From assembly GCA_016710235.1 (NCBI GenBank), contig JADJLG010000001.1, forward strand, positions 2,655,501 to 2,719,500: a stretch of DNA of 64,000 nt, read 5' to 3'. A program made the position numbers and the translations under genes. How positions within the stretch are numbered: position 1 is the stretch's first letter; every line of letters begins with the position of its first letter. Below the pieces are notes generated by a model. It worked only from the letters and a program-made list of their open reading frames with translations. It did not search any database and had not been told where the DNA came from. Shown piece after piece: positions 54,814 through 63,749 of the stretch. Source of the DNA: Saprospiraceae bacterium. Lineage in GTDB: Bacteria; Bacteroidota; Bacteroidia; Chitinophagales; Saprospiraceae.

Positions 54814-55920
54814 ATGAGTAAGTGGTTTGAATTGCGTGGAAAAATCAATTCCTCGCTGATGTGGATTTTGACGCTCTTGGGATTTTGCATCACAGTAGCT
54901 GTATGGTGGGTACTGGCGGAAGCATTTTCGGAAACAAGACCTGTTGTTGATCAAGATCCGGCATTTGATCAAATAGAATTGCAAAGTTTGACTGCAGCTC
55001 AGCGGGATTCACTGGCAAGAGCAGACTCTTTACAATTAGCAAAAGCGACCAAATTTGTAAAGGTTTATCCTATTGTTCCAAGACCGGACAAGGTACTTTT
55101 AGCTTTCCAAGATCTGTTTACCAAAGATAAATTGGTAAATAATGTCGCAAAAAGTTTGTGGCTGAATGTGCAAGGGTATTTTTGGGCTATACTCATTTCC
55201 TTACCATTAGGATTTTTGCTTGGACTGTTCCCATTATTCCGATCATTATTTAGCAGACAGGTGGATGCTTTGAGGTATCTTCCACTTTCAGCACTTACCG
55301 GATTATTTATTATTTGGTTTGGACTTGGCGATCCAATGAAAATCGCTTTTCTAGCTGTCGGAATAATCGTATATCTAATCCCGGTGGTAGTTCAACGGAT
55401 ATGGGATGTAGAGGAGGTGTATGTTCAAACAGCTTACACCATGGGCGCAAGTAAATGGCAGATGATCAAAAATGTTTTTTTACCCGGAGTTTTCTCAAGA
55501 CTGATGGATGATATTAGGGTATTGACAGCAATCAGCTGGACCTATATTATCATTGCTGAACTCTTAAATAAAGAGACGGGAATTGGATCGTTAATCTATA
55601 CAAAGGCACGCCAGGGACAATTGGATCGGGTCTTTGCACTCCTGCTGGTGATAATTGGTATAGGGCTTATCCAGGATAAAATTTTTGCACTAATGGATAA
55701 AATCATTAATCCTCATAAATATTACAAAAGTGTAGGACCCGGTTTGCAGGAAGGAAAGATTGGTGTTTTAGCTGTGATTCTTGCTATTGTGCTGGGGATT
55801 CTTTGTCAATACATATTGAATATTTCAATGTTGTGCACTGTGGGATGGATAGTATTTGCAGCAGGATTGATAGCGATGATCTACTCCTATTTTTTGTTGG
55901 AAAAAAATCGAGCATCATGA
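54814..55920 (+). CDS. ABC transporter permease (SsuC/NrtB/TauC type), enlarged
   Basis: A 368-residue inner-membrane permease, about 100 residues longer than SsuC/TauC. After the first TM helix (about 15-35) comes a soluble insertion (about 36-95, charged, with DSLARADSLQLAKATKF), probably periplasmic. The usual core follows, with the EAA-like coupling loop TAYTMGASKWQMIKNVFLP (about residues 207-225). Two further hydrophobic segments at the C-terminus (about 310-360) are also extra. The inserted part could contact the SBP-OmpA partner. It lies 10 bases after it and overlaps the ATPase gene by 4 bases. Confidence 0.9.
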   Translation: MSKWFELRGKINSSLMWILTLLGFCITVAVWWVLAEAFSETRPVVDQDPAFDQIELQSLTAAQRDSLARADSLQLAKATKFVKVYPIVPRPDKVLLAFQDLFTKDKLVNNVAKSLWLNVQGYFWAILISLPLGFLLGLFPLFRSLFSRQVDALRYLPLSALTGLFIIWFGLGDPMKIAFLAVGIIVYLIPVVVQRIWDVEEVYVQTAYTMGASKWQMIKNVFLPGVFSRLMDDIRVLTAISWTYIIIAELLNKETGIGSLIYTKARQGQLDRVFALLLVIIGIGLIQDKIFALMDKIINPHKYYKSVGPGLQEGKIGVLAVILAIVLGILCQYILNISMLCTVGWIVFAAGLIAMIYSYFLLEKNRAS

Positions 55921-56726
55921 GCCAAAACAATCAGACAGATTTGCCAAATATCATTGAGTTAAGAAATATCAGCCAGAGTTATGATGATAACAAATCTTAT
56001 GTAATCCGACATTTGGATCTGATCATTGAAGACAAGCCAGCTCAAGGTCAGTTTCTAGTATTGCTGGGCATGTCCGGAAGTGGAAAATCTACAATACTGC
56101 GTTATATTGCAGGACTTCAACAGCCTACAGAAGGAGAAGTTTTTATCAACGAAAGGGTAAGGACAGATAAGGATCAAGTAGGAATGGTATTTCAACAATA
56201 TTCTTCTATGCCATGGTTGACGGTTTTGGAGAACGTAGCTATGGGTTTGAAGTACAAAGGAGTAGATACTGCCACCAGAAATGCAAAAGCCTTGGAAATG
56301 ATCGAACTCGTTGGCTTGGCAGGACATGAAAAAAAGTTTGCTGACTATCCGACACTATCAGGTGGACAGTTGCAGAGAGTGGCAATAGCACGGAGTTTGC
56401 TCACAAATCCAGATATTTTATTGATGGATGAGCCATTCGGGGCTTTGGATATTAAAACCAGAATGCAAATGCAAGAGATGCTTGCTGCCATTTGGCAAAA
56501 ATTTCATTCAACGATAATTTTTGTGACACATGATATTTCAGAAGCCGTGTTTCTGGGTGATGAAATCTGTATTCTAAAATCTCCACCTTCCAGAATTGTT
56601 GACAGAATCTCAGTAGACTTGCCTTTGCAACGAACTCGAGAAATCAAAAGGGACCAAAAGTATTTGAATCTGGTACAATTAGTCGAAGACAAAATGTTAT
56701 CAGTGGCTGAAATGAAAAACGATTGA
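55917..56726 (+). CDS. ABC transporter ATP-binding protein (SsuB/TauB type)
   Basis: A 269-residue ATPase starting at ATG 55917, overlapping the permease stop by ATGA. Intact motifs: Walker A GMSGSGKST near residue 44, Q-loop GMVFQQYSSMPW, signature LSGGQLQRVAIAR, Walker B LLMDEPFGALD, and H-loop IIFVTHDISEA. It resembles the nitrate/sulfonate/taurine family of importer ATPases. A longer frame upstream of 55917 lies inside the permease gene and is rejected. It closes the five-gene unit; aspartate kinase follows 21 bases later. Confidence 0.93.
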   Translation: MSQNNQTDLPNIIELRNISQSYDDNKSYVIRHLDLIIEDKPAQGQFLVLLGMSGSGKSTILRYIAGLQQPTEGEVFINERVRTDKDQVGMVFQQYSSMPWLTVLENVAMGLKYKGVDTATRNAKALEMIELVGLAGHEKKFADYPTLSGGQLQRVAIARSLLTNPDILLMDEPFGALDIKTRMQMQEMLAAIWQKFHSTIIFVTHDISEAVFLGDEICILKSPPSRIVDRISVDLPLQRTREIKRDQKYLNLVQLVEDKMLSVAEMKND

Positions 56727-56747
56727 TAGAATAATCTGCCGGTAAAA

Positions 56748-58049
56748 ATGCAAATATTCAAATTTGGAGGTGCTTCTGTAAAGAATAGTGATGGGATAAA
56801 GAATGTAGGTGAGATCATTCAAAAATATCGCGATTCAAAAGCTCAAATCATAGTCGTTTCAGCTACGGGAAAAACGACCAATCAACTGGAAGAAGTTGTA
56901 GAAAAAAAATTTTCGGACTTACCGACAGCTTTACTATTGCTTCAATCTATTCGAGAAAAACATGAACATATCCTTGAAGAATTAGGAATTCAAAAAGATC
57001 ATCCCGTGTTTTCTGATCTCAATAGCCATTTTGTTGAAGCGGAATGGGTGATAGAGGAAGAAAGGCTTAGTCCTTATGATTTTACTTATGACCAGATAGT
57101 GAGCATAGGCGAATTGATATCGAGTAGGATTTTGACAGCCTGGTTGGATCTTATAGGTTTGAACGTTGAATGGATTGATGCAAGAGATTTGATTCTTACG
57201 GATGATACTTATAGGGAGGGAAGGATTCAATGGAAAGAAACTAACAAGAAGATACAAGATATTATCAGACCATCCATTCAAGCAGGTAAAATCGTGGTGA
57301 CACAAGGATTTATAGGATCCACCGCAGAAAATAATACCACTACTCTTGGGAGAGAAGGATCTGATTATACAGCTGCCATTCTCTCTAGTGCTTTGAAATC
57401 TGATTCGATGACCATTTGGAAAGATGTACCTGGAATTCTCACTGCAGACCCAAATGTTTTTGACCATGTGACTAAGCTCGACAGATTGACTTATACTGAA
57501 GCGATTGAAATGACATATTACGGGGCAAAGGTGATCCACCCCAAAACAATTCAACCTTTGCAACTTCAATCCATTCCACTATATGTAAAATCTTTTATTT
57601 CTCCGGAGTCGGCGGGTAGCTTAATTTCTACTGATATTGAAATCGAGTATCCTCCCATTGTTGTGCTCGAAAAGAATCAAGCTTTGTTGCACTTTTCGTC
57701 AACAGACCTTTCATTTATTGCAGAACATCATATGGCGCGATTATTTAATTTGTTTGAAAAACATAGGATTAAAGTAAATATGATGAGAAATACTGCCATT
57801 ACATTTACTGTATGTGTGACGAATGATAGTAGAAGAATTTCAAATCTATTGACAGAATTAAAAGCTGAATACGTAGTAGTTATTGATAGTGAATTGGAAC
57901 TGATCACAGTCCGACATTATATTGATTCAATGCTGACTGCGCTGTTAGAAAATAAAATTGTAGTATTGGAAGAACGGATCAAAAAGACTTTGCAAATGGT
58001 CGTGAAAGATGCTCCTTGTATCACTTTTAAAAAAGGAAATGAAATATAG
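56748..58049 (+). CDS. lysC: Aspartate kinase (monofunctional)
   Basis: A 433-residue kinase phosphorylating aspartate to aspartyl-4-phosphate, opening synthesis of lysine, threonine and methionine. The N-terminal KFGGASVKN and the substrate segment TTTLGREGSDYTAA (T/R/E/D contacts) are intact; DVPGILTADPNV is the nucleotide-binding loop. The C-terminal half carries two ACT-like stretches (about 310-430) that usually bind lysine or threonine, here degenerate in sequence. No homoserine dehydrogenase is fused. It is 21 bases from the ABC ATPase gene, and its end overlaps the next gene by 11 bases. Confidence 0.93.
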   Translation: MQIFKFGGASVKNSDGIKNVGEIIQKYRDSKAQIIVVSATGKTTNQLEEVVEKKFSDLPTALLLLQSIREKHEHILEELGIQKDHPVFSDLNSHFVEAEWVIEEERLSPYDFTYDQIVSIGELISSRILTAWLDLIGLNVEWIDARDLILTDDTYREGRIQWKETNKKIQDIIRPSIQAGKIVVTQGFIGSTAENNTTTLGREGSDYTAAILSSALKSDSMTIWKDVPGILTADPNVFDHVTKLDRLTYTEAIEMTYYGAKVIHPKTIQPLQLQSIPLYVKSFISPESAGSLISTDIEIEYPPIVVLEKNQALLHFSSTDLSFIAEHHMARLFNLFEKHRIKVNMMRNTAITFTVCVTNDSRRISNLLTELKAEYVVVIDSELELITVRHYIDSMLTALLENKIVVLEERIKKTLQMVVKDAPCITFKKGNEI

Positions 58050-59874
58050 AGTTCTGAGTATATTATTTACCGCTATTGGTTTTTTCTTTTCTTTGCCAGA
58101 GAGCGTACGCGCTCAGGTACAGAGAGATAGATATTATTCAATCTATTTTGAAATTGCGGATGGAATTTCAGAAGACCAAGTCCTTTCACAGTTGGATGAA
58201 GAGTCTACCCAAAAGATGGATCCGGGATACCTAACCGTATTGCCTGCCAGCGAGTACAATAGATTAAAATGCAAATTTGGCATATCAAAGATTTTATCGA
58301 GTGATCTTGAAACTGAAATTAATTCGCGCTTAAAAGAGGAATGGAAGGATTTTCAATCACGAGGTTATCATCATGCCGATTTCAGTACTACACCACGAGC
58401 GTTTAACTATGGAAGTCAGTCAGGATTTTTAAGTTTGGATGAGGTCTATCGAGAATTGGATTCTATGTCAATGGAGTTTCCTTCTATTGCTTCCCAAAAA
58501 ACAATTGTCGGATATAGTTATCAATCCAGGCCAATCTATATGCTCAAAATATCAGATCATGTCCAGGTTGATGAAAATGAGCCAGAACTTTATTATGATG
58601 CATTGCACCATAGTAGAGAGCCGATGTGTATGATGCAACTGATTTTTTTTATGCAGTATTTGCTTGAAAATTATTCACAAGATCCAGACATTAAATGCTT
58701 AGTGGATTCTCGGGAGTTATATTTTATCCCTGTAGTCAACCCAGATGGTTATTTTTATAATCAACTGGTTGTCCCCGGAGGAGGAGGCCTGTGGAGGTTA
58801 AATTTGCGTAATAATGCTGATGGAAGCGTAGGCGTTGATTTGAATAGAAACTACGGTTATTATTGGGGTTACGATGAAAATGGTTCTAGTAGTGTACCGG
58901 GCGCACAGACATACAGAGGTTCTGCTCCTTTTTCCGAACCTGAAACTGAAGCAGTAAAGGATTTTTGTAATCAGCATCATTTTATTTCTGCATTGAGTTA
59001 TCATTCTTACGGAAATTTGCTCTTATACCCATTTGGGTATGATACTTTGTTCTGTGAAGATGATTCATTGTTTCGTGAGTTGAGCAACTTGCTGACTGAA
59101 GCAAATCAGTATCGCGCCGGGCCTCCTTCTGCAATTTTGTACAGAACCAATGGCAGCTCCAATGATTGGCTCTATGGCGATACCAGTTTGAAATCTAAAA
59201 TTTATTCATGGTCTCCGGAAGTTGGTGCCGAAAGAACATTTTGGCCCGCGGCAGCGGCAATTATTCCTAATTGTATAGCTACGTTAGAGATGAATTTGCG
59301 TCATGCAAAGTTCAGTGGCTCCTTATTGGAAGTTGAATGGCAGAAATTATATCAAAAATCAAAAAAGGACTCACTTGTATTTGAAATCAGAGTAACAAAT
59401 CTGGGCTTGTCGTCTGATAGTTTGAAAATCATTATCATGTCTGATCAGGATTTTGTTTCACCTTCCAGTATAAATTTATTTATCGACAAGTTAAGCAATA
59501 AATCTTTCACATTTACCCTCCCTGTATCCTCGTCAACACCTTACAATTTTTCTTTTCCAGTAGAAATGTTAGTTGAAGCAAGTAATTGTTTTCAGTACTC
59601 TGAGACATTGGAGGTGTCGTTGTCAGCGCCTGTTGGAAATGATAATATTCCAGAAAATGAAAAGTTTATTGTGAAGCAGAAAGGTAAATTATTGGAGTTG
59701 GATGAACTTGTTTCGAACAATCTTGTCATTATATATAATTCCTTTGGACAGAGAGTTTTCATGTCTAAAGGAAAACAGACTATCGACTGTACATATTTCA
59801 AACCTGGTGTTTATTTTATAACAAATCAAGAATTTGGAAGAGGAAAAAGTCAGGCGTTCGTAATCAGTGAATAA
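58039..59874 (+). CDS. Secreted M14 zinc carboxypeptidase, T9SS type A
   Basis: A 612-residue exported peptidase. The start at ATG 58039 is preceded by AAAAAAGGAA and gives a clean signal peptide (MKYRVLSILFTAIGFFF ... VRAQ). Zinc and active-site features of M14 are present: HHSRE (HxxE), the arginine/asparagine segment VDLNRNYGYYWG, the third zinc histidine in SYHSYGNLLLYPFGY, and the catalytic glutamate probably in SPEVGAERTFWP. The C-terminal 70 residues (LVIIYNSFGQRVFMS ... GVYFITN) are a short type A sorting domain. It likely trims peptides outside the cell. Its start lies 11 bases inside aspartate kinase. Confidence 0.9.
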   Translation: MKYRVLSILFTAIGFFFSLPESVRAQVQRDRYYSIYFEIADGISEDQVLSQLDEESTQKMDPGYLTVLPASEYNRLKCKFGISKILSSDLETEINSRLKEEWKDFQSRGYHHADFSTTPRAFNYGSQSGFLSLDEVYRELDSMSMEFPSIASQKTIVGYSYQSRPIYMLKISDHVQVDENEPELYYDALHHSREPMCMMQLIFFMQYLLENYSQDPDIKCLVDSRELYFIPVVNPDGYFYNQLVVPGGGGLWRLNLRNNADGSVGVDLNRNYGYYWGYDENGSSSVPGAQTYRGSAPFSEPETEAVKDFCNQHHFISALSYHSYGNLLLYPFGYDTLFCEDDSLFRELSNLLTEANQYRAGPPSAILYRTNGSSNDWLYGDTSLKSKIYSWSPEVGAERTFWPAAAAIIPNCIATLEMNLRHAKFSGSLLEVEWQKLYQKSKKDSLVFEIRVTNLGLSSDSLKIIIMSDQDFVSPSSINLFIDKLSNKSFTFTLPVSSSTPYNFSFPVEMLVEASNCFQYSETLEVSLSAPVGNDNIPENEKFIVKQKGKLLELDELVSNNLVIIYNSFGQRVFMSKGKQTIDCTYFKPGVYFITNQEFGRGKSQAFVISE

Positions 59875-59904
59875 CGCAAAAGTCGATGGATAAGAAATCG
59901 AAGA

Positions 59905-60762
59905 ATGAATCCAATGTTCAGAATAGCAAAGTTTATCATCAAAATCATATTGGTTCTTTTCCTTTGGGTTTTGAAAGAGAGCTTTTATGACCAAAGCTTA
60001 CTTCCTGCTTTATATTATACAGCGGTCGTAAAATCAATCCTACATTTTTTAATTTATTGGCTGACTGTCAATATAATCATTCGTTTTGCTCAGTTTATAT
60101 ATAGAAAGCGCAAACGAATGGGAGATAGATATTCTGATAATGTCATTGGAGGGCTTCAGAATATCTATTATATATTGTCGGTGATTGGCTTGGTGATAAT
60201 GATTATTGGATTTTTTGGAATCGAATTCAACAAGCTGCTCACAGCGCTTAGTATCGTGGCTGCTGCAATTGCGATCATAAGTAAAGAAATCATTGCAGAT
60301 ATTCTATGTGGTATCAGTATTACATTTTCAAGAGACATTGCCATAGGAGATTATGTTAAAATAGGAGAGGCTAAAGGACGGGTGATCGATATTAATATTC
60401 ATAAAATTGTGCTGCATAATGATGATGACGATATCATATATATATCCAACTCTAAAGCATATTATGACAATATTGTGAATTATACCCAGAAGGAAATCCG
60501 AAAGTACAACGTCGAATTTTCGATTCCGGTTTATCCACAACGCAAACTAAATGAAATTGACAACCAGCTCAAAGAAGTACTTTCAAATTTTGAAGAATAC
60601 CTGGAGCCAGGTCAAAATAAACTACGAATCAGCGCCCTTGCAAAAGATGAAGTAAAGTTTAAATTTCAGTTTAAACTCAATCAGATTAACCCTCAAGTTG
60701 CAGATCAAATCAAATCTAAAATAATGGAACACGTCCTTGGTCAGCTGTATAATAGAGCTTAA
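59905..60762 (+). CDS. Small-conductance mechanosensitive channel (MscS family)
   Basis: A 285-residue inner-membrane channel that opens on membrane tension after hypo-osmotic shock. Three hydrophobic helices lie in the first 130 residues; the pore-lining helix TALSIVAAAIAIISKEIIAD is followed by the MscS beta domain with GDYVKIGEAKGRVIDINIH and IYISNSKAYYDNIVN. The C-terminal alpha/beta domain is short. It sits 30 bases after the carboxypeptidase gene and probably ends the transcript; no terminator is obvious, though a weak hairpin lies at 60798-60817. Confidence 0.9.
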   Translation: MNPMFRIAKFIIKIILVLFLWVLKESFYDQSLLPALYYTAVVKSILHFLIYWLTVNIIIRFAQFIYRKRKRMGDRYSDNVIGGLQNIYYILSVIGLVIMIIGFFGIEFNKLLTALSIVAAAIAIISKEIIADILCGISITFSRDIAIGDYVKIGEAKGRVIDINIHKIVLHNDDDDIIYISNSKAYYDNIVNYTQKEIRKYNVEFSIPVYPQRKLNEIDNQLKEVLSNFEEYLEPGQNKLRISALAKDEVKFKFQFKLNQINPQVADQIKSKIMEHVLGQLYNRA

Positions 60763-61067
60763 TCTAGACTGTTTTAATATTTTTTTCGATAAATTAATTT
60801 GTGTCGTTCGACGCAAAAACTGCCTGCATTAATTACATATTTATTAGCCTGTTTGTATTAGTATTATATATTCATTAAATAATTGTATAAAATAGTCTTG
60901 CGCTTAGGGTAACAAATTTCCAATTCGATTCACTATGTCTTGATGCACATGTTGATTTAATTTAAAGGATGATTACTTGCTGGTCTGATAATTCTAGGAA
61001 GGCAATCTTTTTCTAAAAGTAACAAAAACATATGCACCTGATTTTGTAACCGAAATAAACCATCTAT
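60763..61067. other. Intergenic stretch with one hairpin
   Basis: About 305 AT-rich bases with no credible gene. A hairpin at 60798-60817 (TTTGTGTC / GACGCAAA, GTTC loop, one G-T pair) could end the + strand MscS transcript, but it is followed by A rather than T, so it may act for the - strand or not at all. The leader just before 61068 is AT-rich and may hold the next promoter. Confidence 0.4.
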
Positions 61068-61388
61068 ATGAAGCAGATTATTAGTTTACTTATTTTTATT
61101 TGTATTGCTAATTTTACCTTCGCAAGGTATTGTGAGGTTCATAATCAAAAAGGCGACAAATTAATTGAATTTTGCAGGAATTTGTTTGTCGATGCAGGCA
61201 GTTCAACCGTTTCAGTCAAATATTTTACAAGTTTTTATGGTAAGTCAGAAAGTAATGTTTTCGGCAAATCGGTCAGGATCGAGACCGAATATTATGTAAT
61301 AGGAGCTAATGACATTCAAGCAATATTGACGAGACTTGACAGTCTAACGCGATTTGGAATGAGAACATTAAAAATCGTTTGTAACTAA
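61068..61388 (+). CDS. Small secreted protein, unknown
   Basis: A 106-residue protein with a signal peptide (IISLLIFICIANFTFA) and a short mature part with three cysteines (CEVHNQKGD, FCRNLF, KIVCN) that could form a disulfide. The remainder has Ser/Thr-rich strands (SSTVSVKYFTSFYG) and the end LTRFGMRTLKI. No family recognised. It has its own terminator downstream and lies apart from its neighbours, so it is probably a single-gene unit. Confidence 0.6.
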   Translation: MKQIISLLIFICIANFTFARYCEVHNQKGDKLIEFCRNLFVDAGSSTVSVKYFTSFYGKSESNVFGKSVRIETEYYVIGANDIQAILTRLDSLTRFGMRTLKIVCN

Positions 61389-61418
61389 TTTTTTAGAAGC
61401 ATATTTTATTGGGCAATG

Positions 61419-61460
61419 GCCGATCCGGACTTATCTCTGGATCGGCTTGTTTTTTATTTT
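61419..61460 (+). terminator. Terminator after the small secreted gene
   Basis: GCCGATCC / GGATCGGC arms with a 12-base loop are followed by TTGTTTTTTATTTT. It lies 31 bases after the stop codon at 61388. The perfect 8-base GC-containing stem and T-tract make it a strong intrinsic terminator. Confidence 0.88.
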
Positions 61461-61963
61461 AGCAGAGTGATTACATCTTTTTATTCCAATCATAGTTTTG
61501 AGATTGGTTGAGAATGACTTCGGATTTTTGAATCTAAAGTGATTTGCAAAATGGCCCAAATATTATTTGGGAATATTTGATTGACCTGAGAACAAGCACT
61601 TAATTTGATGAGGCCCCTGCAATGCGAATTCTGGATGGAGTTTAAACGGGCCATCGCATACTATTCGCGAGCGTGAATTTATATGAATACAAAACCAAAG
61701 CTTTTTGATGAGTGACTCATCTACAGTTTTTAATGCTTATAGAATGTGATGTAGATCGTTTCACATCGTTTGGTAATTGAGGCCTCCTAAATTAAATGAA
61801 TGCTTAAAGTGTGATACAACAGCTCGGTGAGTTTAAAAAAATTTCAATTATACTAATATTTGTTAATTTTGGTATTTCGCAGGCAAATCAAATTTTATTC
61901 GATTTGTTCGCATAGTATAAATTTTTTGTTATCCCTTTGGGGTTAGAATTAATGATTACAAGC
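61461..61963. other. Intergenic stretch before the FAD enzyme
   Basis: About 500 bases without a gene I can support on either strand. I saw no tRNA-like or repeated structure. A promoter for the next gene is expected in the last 100 AT-rich bases, but no clear TTTG / TAnnTTTG pair was found. Confidence 0.5.
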
Positions 61964-63739
61964 ATGAAAAAGGTTATTGTACTTGGAGGAGGCGTTGCAG
62001 GAATGAGTGCCGCACACGAGCTGGTTGAACGTGGATATGAAGTCGAAGTTTACGACAAGAATCCCGTATATGTGGGTGGCAAAGCGCGAAGTATTGATTA
62101 TTTCGGTCCTGAGGCACAGCCTTACAAAGTGGCTTTGCCTGGAGAGCATGGATTTCGCTTTTTTCCTGGCTTTTACAAACATATCACGGATACAATGAAG
62201 AGGATTCCTTTTCAATCTGGAGGTAAAAAGAAAAGAGTTTTTGATAATTTGACTACTACCACACGTATCATGATTGCCAGATACGGCTTTAAACCAATTG
62301 TGACGACTTCTTCTTTTCCTAAACGTTTGTCCGATCTTGAACTCATCATCCATGATCTTTTCAGTGGAATTGACACAGGTCTCACTGAGTCTGAGGTCAA
62401 AGTCTTTTCACGTAAAGTCTGGCAGCTGATGACTTGTTGTGATATTCGTATCAATGATGCTTATGAAAGGATTGGTTGGTGGGAATTCCTTGAGGCAGAT
62501 CGGTTTCCAGGCCAAGATGGAAAAGCTTGCCCTTATCAAAGTCTGCTCGTGCAAGGTTTGACCAGAACCCTCGTTGCTGCTAAAGCCGAAACAGCAAGTA
62601 CTAAAACTGGCGGCAGTATATTCATTCAGCTTTTATATTGTATGCTAGATCCAACCATCAACACGGATCGTGTGCTCAATGGACCAACGAATCAAAAATG
62701 GCTAGATCCCTGGAAGGATTATTTACTCAGTAAAGGAGTAAAATATAATTATGGTAATGAAGCTATCAAATTAAATATTAATAGTTCAAAGACCATTATT
62801 TCTGCAGAAATTAAAACAAAACAAAGTTCATTTGAAATCAGTGGAGATTATTTTATCCTTGCTATGCCTGTTGAACAAGTCACAAAATTAATTTCAGATG
62901 AAATTATCAAAGCAGATCCATGTCTCAAAGTCATCAAACAACTGGCTCCGAGTGTAAGCTGGATGAATGGGATTCAGTACTATTTATCCAAAGATGTAAA
63001 AATAAATGAGGGTCATGTAATTTATAGTGATACAGAGTGGGCTTTGACAAGTATTTCTCAAATCCAATTCTGGGATGGCTATGATATTACTACGAAAGGC
63101 AATGGCAATGTTAAGGGAATACTTAGCGTAGATATCAGTAATTGGTTTAATCCTGGAAGGTATAATAAAAAATGGGCAAGTCAATGTACGAGAGAGGAAG
63201 TCGCCATAGAAGTGTGGGCTCAACTCAAAGACAGTTTGAATATCAACGGTAATATTTTAATATCCGATGATATGTGGATAGACTATTATTTAGACAGGGA
63301 TATCAAAGATGCTACAGACGCTAAAGCAATTGGTGATCAGCACCAGCTCATGAATAGCGAACCACTTTTGGTCAACACTGTAAATTCTTGGGATTTGAGA
63401 CCTGAAGCAGGCTCTGATATTGAAAACTTATTTTTCGCTTCAGATTATGTCCGGACTTATACTGATTTAGCTACCATGGAAGGTGCAAATGAAGCAGCAC
63501 GTCGTGCTGTTAATTGTATTTTAAAGAAAGACAAAAGTTCTGCTTCACTTTGCAAACTTTGGCACCTACATCAACCTGCTATTTTATTGCCTTTTAAATG
63601 GTATGATAAACAACGTTGGAAAAGGGGTTTGCCTTGGTCGGATGAATTTCCATTTTGGTTGACTGCAACTGTTTTCCTTTGGTCAATATTGCTTACAGTG
63701 CCGACATTGATTAAAATAATTATGAAAAAATTTCAATAA
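61964..63739 (+). CDS. FAD-dependent amine-oxidase/phytoene-desaturase-like enzyme, membrane-anchored
   Basis: About 591 residues from ATG 61964 (ATG 61952 possible). The N-terminal dinucleotide-binding motif VIVLGGGVAGMSAAHELV precedes ERGYEVEVYDKN, then GGKARSI and GEHGFRFFPGFY, which match the carotenoid and squalene desaturase group. The C-terminal FAD segment is DLATMEGANEAARRAVN. It ends with a polar part (LWHLHQPAILLPFKW) and a hydrophobic tail FWLTATVFLWSILLTVPTLI, a tail anchor in the membrane. A role on isoprenoid or hydroxysqualene-like lipids is plausible; the substrate is not determined. The next gene follows by 10 bases. Confidence 0.82.
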   Translation: MKKVIVLGGGVAGMSAAHELVERGYEVEVYDKNPVYVGGKARSIDYFGPEAQPYKVALPGEHGFRFFPGFYKHITDTMKRIPFQSGGKKKRVFDNLTTTTRIMIARYGFKPIVTTSSFPKRLSDLELIIHDLFSGIDTGLTESEVKVFSRKVWQLMTCCDIRINDAYERIGWWEFLEADRFPGQDGKACPYQSLLVQGLTRTLVAAKAETASTKTGGSIFIQLLYCMLDPTINTDRVLNGPTNQKWLDPWKDYLLSKGVKYNYGNEAIKLNINSSKTIISAEIKTKQSSFEISGDYFILAMPVEQVTKLISDEIIKADPCLKVIKQLAPSVSWMNGIQYYLSKDVKINEGHVIYSDTEWALTSISQIQFWDGYDITTKGNGNVKGILSVDISNWFNPGRYNKKWASQCTREEVAIEVWAQLKDSLNINGNILISDDMWIDYYLDRDIKDATDAKAIGDQHQLMNSEPLLVNTVNSWDLRPEAGSDIENLFFASDYVRTYTDLATMEGANEAARRAVNCILKKDKSSASLCKLWHLHQPAILLPFKWYDKQRWKRGLPWSDEFPFWLTATVFLWSILLTVPTLIKIIMKKFQ

Positions 63740-63749
63740 CCACATAATT

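Noticed and set aside
55803..55916. Longer start for the ABC ATPase
   Set aside because: It lies inside the permease gene in another frame; the ATGA overlap at 55917 is the normal coupled start.
56982..57569. 195-residue open frame on the - strand inside aspartate kinase
   Set aside because: It is the antisense shadow of a clear kinase gene and shows no family features.
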